From Acinetobacter sp. CFCC 10889 (lineage in GTDB: Bacteria > Pseudomonadota > Gammaproteobacteria > Pseudomonadales > Moraxellaceae): a DNA stretch of 57,051 nucleotides. The notes beneath the pieces were generated by a model. It had not been told where the DNA came from. It saw only the letters and a list, made by a program, of their open reading frames with translations, and searched no databases. The stretch lies in the NCBI RefSeq assembly GCF_003268395.1, contig NZ_LQXQ01000026.1, positions 1 through 57,051 on the forward strand, read 5' to 3'. Positions 54,163-57,051 of the stretch are shown piece by piece; positions within the stretch are counted from its first letter, which is position 1; each line of letters opens with the position of its first letter. A program made the position numbers and the translations under genes.

Positions 54163-54633
54163 ATGCCAAGACGTCGCGTAGTCGCTGCTCGTGAAATCCT
54201 TCCGGATCCTAAGTTCAGTAGCCAAACAATCGCTAAATTCATGAACCACGTAATGCAAGATGGTAAAAAATCTATTGCTGAAAGTATCGTTTACGGTGCT
54301 TTAGATCGCGTTCAAGAAAAAAACAAAGTAGACCCAGTTGAATTTTTCGAGACTACTCTTGAAAAAGTTCGTCCTATGGTCGAAGTAAAAGCACGCCGTG
54401 TTGGTGGTGCTACATACCAAGTACCTATGGAAGTACGCCCATCCCGTCGTACTGCCTTGGCTATGCGTTGGTTAGTAGATGCTGCTGCTAAGCGTTCTGA
54501 AAAAACTATGGCGTTACGTCTTGCTGGTGAGTTGCTTGATGCAGCTGAAGGCAAAGGCGCAGCGATCAAAAAACGTGAAGATGTGCACCGTATGGCTGAA
54601 GCTAACAAAGCCTTCTCTCACTACCGCTTCTAA
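54163..54633 (+). CDS. rpsG: 30S ribosomal protein S7
   Basis: Ribosomal protein of 156 residues that nucleates the 3' domain of 16S rRNA. The N-terminus [18 protein letters not shown], the [20 protein letters not shown] segment and the C-terminal [18 protein letters not shown] are typical. Regulated with rpsL, probably by S7 itself. Confidence 0.99.
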   Translation: MPRRRVVAAREILPDPKFSSQTIAKFMNHVMQDGKKSIAESIVYGALDRVQEKNKVDPVEFFETTLEKVRPMVEVKARRVGGATYQVPMEVRPSRRTALAMRWLVDAAAKRSEKTMALRLAGELLDAAEGKGAAIKKREDVHRMAEANKAFSHYRF

Positions 54634-54667
54634 GCGGCTAAAACAGTCCCTTATCAGGAGAATACTC

Positions 54668-54730
54668 ATGCGTACAGCAGCACGCTTCAATATCGCACTT
54701 TACCCAAGTGGGGGATTTGCGGGTATTTAA
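54668..54730 (+). CDS. Candidate 20-aa small ORF between rpsG and fusA
   Basis: MRTAARFNIALYPSGGFAGI, with AGGAG 9 bases upstream of the ATG. It starts 35 bases after rpsG and ends 93 bases before fusA. No family is known to me. It is followed by a hairpin (GCATCAATG / CATTGGTGC, near 54762-54782), an arrangement like a leader peptide for fusA. It may also be an unused chance ORF. Confidence 0.35.
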   Translation: MRTAARFNIALYPSGGFAGI

Positions 54731-54823
54731 GTCGCCCACATTCGTACTGAGTATCCGTACGCATCAATGTTTCATTGGTGCGTCCTGTTTTAAACAAATA
54801 AAAATTTAGGAATGCAAGAAATC

Positions 54824-56959
54824 ATGGCTCGTCAAACCCCAATTTCTCGTTATCGTAACATTGGTATCTCTGCACACATTGATGCTGGTAAAACAACGAC
54901 TTCAGAACGTATTTTGTTCTATACAGGTCAAAGCCACAAACTTGGTGAAACTCACGAAGGTTCTGCGACTACTGACTGGATGGAACAAGAACAAGAACGT
55001 GGTATTACCATTACTTCAGCAGCAGTAACATGCTTCTGGTCAGGTATGGGCAACCAGTTCGACCAACACCGTATTAACGTTATTGACACACCGGGACACG
55101 TTGACTTCACAATCGAAGTAGAACGTTCTATGCGTGTTCTTGACGGTGCGTGCATGGTTTACTGTGCTGTAGGTGGTGTACAACCTCAGTCTGAAACAGT
55201 ATGGCGTCAAGCAAACAAATATAAAGTGCCACGTATTGCGTTCGTTAACAAAATGGACCGTACTGGTGCGAACTTCTTCCGTGCTGTTGAGCAAATGAAA
55301 ACTCGTTTAGGTGCAAATCCAGTGCCTATCGTTGTTCCAATTGGTGCAGAAGAAAACTTCCAAGGTGTTGTTGACCTTATCGAAATGAAAGCGATTATCT
55401 GGGATGAAGAATCTCAAGGTATGAAGTTTGAATACGGTGAGATCCCAGCTGAATTGGTTGAATTAGCGCAAGAATGGCGTACTAACATGGTTGAAGCTGC
55501 TGCTGAAGCATCAGAAGAACTCATGGATAAATACCTAGAAGAAGGCGAACTAACTAAAGAAGAGATTGTTGGCGGTCTACGTACACGTACTTTGGCGAAT
55601 GAAATTCAGCCAATGATGTGTGGTTCTGCATTCAAAAACAAAGGTGTTCAACGTATGTTGGATGCTGTAATTGAATTCTTACCTGCACCAACTGACGTTG
55701 AAGCGATCAAAGGTATTCTTGACGACAAAGACGAAACTGAAGGTTCTCGTGAAGCGTCTGATGAAGCACCGTTCTCTGCGTTAGCGTTCAAAATCATGAA
55801 CGACAAATTCGTAGGTAACTTAACGTTCGTACGTGTTTACTCTGGTGTTCTTCAAGCAGGTAGCCCTGTTTACAACCCAGTAAAAATGAAACGTGAGCGT
55901 ATTGGTCGTATCGTACAGATGCATGCTAACGATCGTCACGACATCGAAGAAATTCGTGCAGGTGATATCGCAGCGTGTGTAGGTCTTAAAGATACAACGA
56001 CTGGTGATACATTATGTGATGAAAACCACGTAATTACACTAGAGCGTATGGAATTCCCAGAGCCAGTAATTGCACTTGCAGTTGAACCTAAAACTAAAGC
56101 TGACCAAGAAAAAATGTCAGTTGCTTTAGGTCGTTTGGCAAAAGAAGATCCATCATTCCGCGTTCGTACAGATGAAGAATCTGGTCAAACGATTATTGCG
56201 GGTATGGGTGAGCTTCACCTTGACATCATTGTTGACCGTATGAAGCGTGAATTCGGTGTAGAAGCGAACATTGGTAAACCAATGGTTTCTTACCGTGAAA
56301 CGATCAAAAAATCGGTTGAACAAGAAGGTAAATTCGTTCGTCAAACTGGTGGTAAAGGTAAGTTTGGTCACGTATACGTACGTCTTGAACCACTTGCTGA
56401 AGATGCTGGTAAAGATTACGAGTTCGCTGAAGAAGTTGTTGGTGGTGTAGTACCTAAAGAATTCTTTGGTGCGGTTGACAAAGGTATTCAAGAACGTATG
56501 AAGAATGGTGTCTTGGCTGGTTACCCTGTTGTGGGTATCAAAGCGACATTATTTGATGGTTCTTACCATGATGTCGACTCTGACGAATTATCGTTCAAAA
56601 TGGCAGGTTCTTATGCCTTCCGTGATGGTTTCATGAAAGCAGATCCTATCCTTCTTGAACCTATCATGAAAGTTGAAGTAGAAACTCCTGAAGACTACAT
56701 GGGTGATATCATGGGTGACTTAAACCGTCGTCGTGGTATGGTTCAAGGTATGGACGATTTACCTGGCGGTACTAAAGCAATTCGTGCTGAAGTTCCACTT
56801 GCTGAGATGTTTGGTTACGCGACTCAAATGCGTTCTATGTCTCAAGGTCGTGCGACATACTCTATGGAATTTGCTAAATATGCTGAAACTCCACGTAACG
56901 TGGCTGAAGGCATCATTTCTAAATTCCAAAATGGCGGTAAAAAAGGTGACGACGAGTAA
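54824..56959 (+). CDS. fusA: Translation elongation factor G
   Basis: Translocase GTPase of 711 residues. G-domain motifs: [23 protein letters not shown] and [10 protein letters not shown]. The five EF-G domains are all present, including [12 protein letters not shown] in domain IV and [20 protein letters not shown] in domain V. I use the ATG at 54824 ([14 protein letters not shown]); the ORF's earlier ATG (54812) adds four residues not found in the family. Followed at 92 bases by the window edge, where tuf is expected. Confidence 0.99.
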   Translation: MARQTPISRYRNIGISAHIDAGKTTTSERILFYTGQSHKLGETHEGSATTDWMEQEQERGITITSAAVTCFWSGMGNQFDQHRINVIDTPGHVDFTIEVERSMRVLDGACMVYCAVGGVQPQSETVWRQANKYKVPRIAFVNKMDRTGANFFRAVEQMKTRLGANPVPIVVPIGAEENFQGVVDLIEMKAIIWDEESQGMKFEYGEIPAELVELAQEWRTNMVEAAAEASEELMDKYLEEGELTKEEIVGGLRTRTLANEIQPMMCGSAFKNKGVQRMLDAVIEFLPAPTDVEAIKGILDDKDETEGSREASDEAPFSALAFKIMNDKFVGNLTFVRVYSGVLQAGSPVYNPVKMKRERIGRIVQMHANDRHDIEEIRAGDIAACVGLKDTTTGDTLCDENHVITLERMEFPEPVIALAVEPKTKADQEKMSVALGRLAKEDPSFRVRTDEESGQTIIAGMGELHLDIIVDRMKREFGVEANIGKPMVSYRETIKKSVEQEGKFVRQTGGKGKFGHVYVRLEPLAEDAGKDYEFAEEVVGGVVPKEFFGAVDKGIQERMKNGVLAGYPVVGIKATLFDGSYHDVDSDELSFKMAGSYAFRDGFMKADPILLEPIMKVEVETPEDYMGDIMGDLNRRRGMVQGMDDLPGGTKAIRAEVPLAEMFGYATQMRSMSQGRATYSMEFAKYAETPRNVAEGIISKFQNGGKKGDDE

Positions 56960-57008
56960 TCTTTCGATTACTATAAGCCCAAACTAATACATAGTTAAAA
57001 ACCAATTG

Positions 57009-57031
57009 CTCATACAGTGACCCTGTATGAG
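57009..57031 (+). promoter_or_regulatory. Hairpin after fusA, before the expected tuf gene
   Basis: CTCATACAG / CTGTATGAG, 9 bp, loop TGACC, with no T run. A ribosome site AAGGAAGAA (57040-57048) sits at the window edge, so a gene, presumably tuf, starts just outside. The hairpin may protect or punctuate the fusA-tuf mRNA. Confidence 0.5.
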
Positions 57032-57051
57032 TAGCTTAAAAAGGAAGAACT

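Noticed and set aside
1..57051. CRISPR array, prophage or complete insertion sequence
   Set aside because: No regularly spaced direct repeats, no integrase, phage structural or transposase genes found.

Overview
The window reads as chromosomal DNA of an AT-rich gammaproteobacterium, almost certainly Acinetobacter. The strongest markers are an OmpA nearly identical in plan to Acinetobacter OmpA/Omp38, a HemJ-type protoporphyrinogen oxidase, and an rpsL-rpsG-fusA str operon at the right edge. I see no rRNA, tRNA, CRISPR array, prophage or intact insertion sequence. Most of the window is ordinary housekeeping, but it carries three accessory blocks.

Layout. 1-782: the 3' part of a Wadjet jetD gene, broken by a frameshift in a run of eight A. 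0.9-18.1 kb: SNF2/SWIM helicase, acyl-CoA dehydrogenase, a pair of unknown genes followed by a decayed tandem paralog, a DUF1543 protein, sulfite/nitrite reductase plus DUF934, meso-diaminopimelate dehydrogenase, an SMR transporter, an unknown 503-aa protein, a VOC-family gene remnant, thiolase, a FimT-like pseudopilin, OmpA and a C39-like protein. 18.2-23.2 kb (minus strand): J-domain protein, vWA protein, divergent adenylosuccinate synthetase paralog, then RtcB RNA ligase (frameshifted) behind its own promoter and an attenuator-like leader, and a 55-aa basic protein. 23.4-38.1 kb: lysine-type permease and RsmC, xanthine permease, TypA, MscL, a lipoprotein, a parvulin with MutM, then OprB porin, PqqU-type TonB receptor, old yellow enzyme and an AEC transporter. 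38.1-40.1 kb: a MITE-like element, HemJ and FabB. 40.4-51.7 kb (minus strand): a five-gene block matching the uncharacterised E. coli yehL-yehM-yehP-yehQ-yehI set (MoxR AAA+, DUF5682, vWA, SWIM, DUF4132). 52.0-57.0 kb: EcsC-family protein and the str operon.

How they work together. The yeh-like block has the MoxR-plus-vWA pairing used by AAA+ chaperone/remodelling machines, with a SWIM zinc-finger protein and two large accessory proteins, all nearly contiguous. The RtcB block couples a J domain, a vWA adaptor and a nucleotide-metabolising enzyme paralog to an RNA ligase, which suggests an RNA-repair or stress-response cassette. OprB and PqqU together fit sugar plus PQQ uptake for periplasmic quinoprotein dehydrogenases.

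Most notable for follow-up: the J/vWA/PurA-like/RtcB cassette with its leader peptide, overlapping hairpins and terminator; the loss of the arginine-rich aspartate-binding loop in the PurA paralog; single-base frameshifts in jetD and rtcB (real decay or assembly error); a decayed tandem paralog at 5693-5851; a 197-bp element with 21-bp terminal inverted repeats and a related family of intergenic repeats; and a 20-codon ORF with a good ribosome site between rpsG and fusA. All identifications rest on reading motifs by eye; no database search was run.
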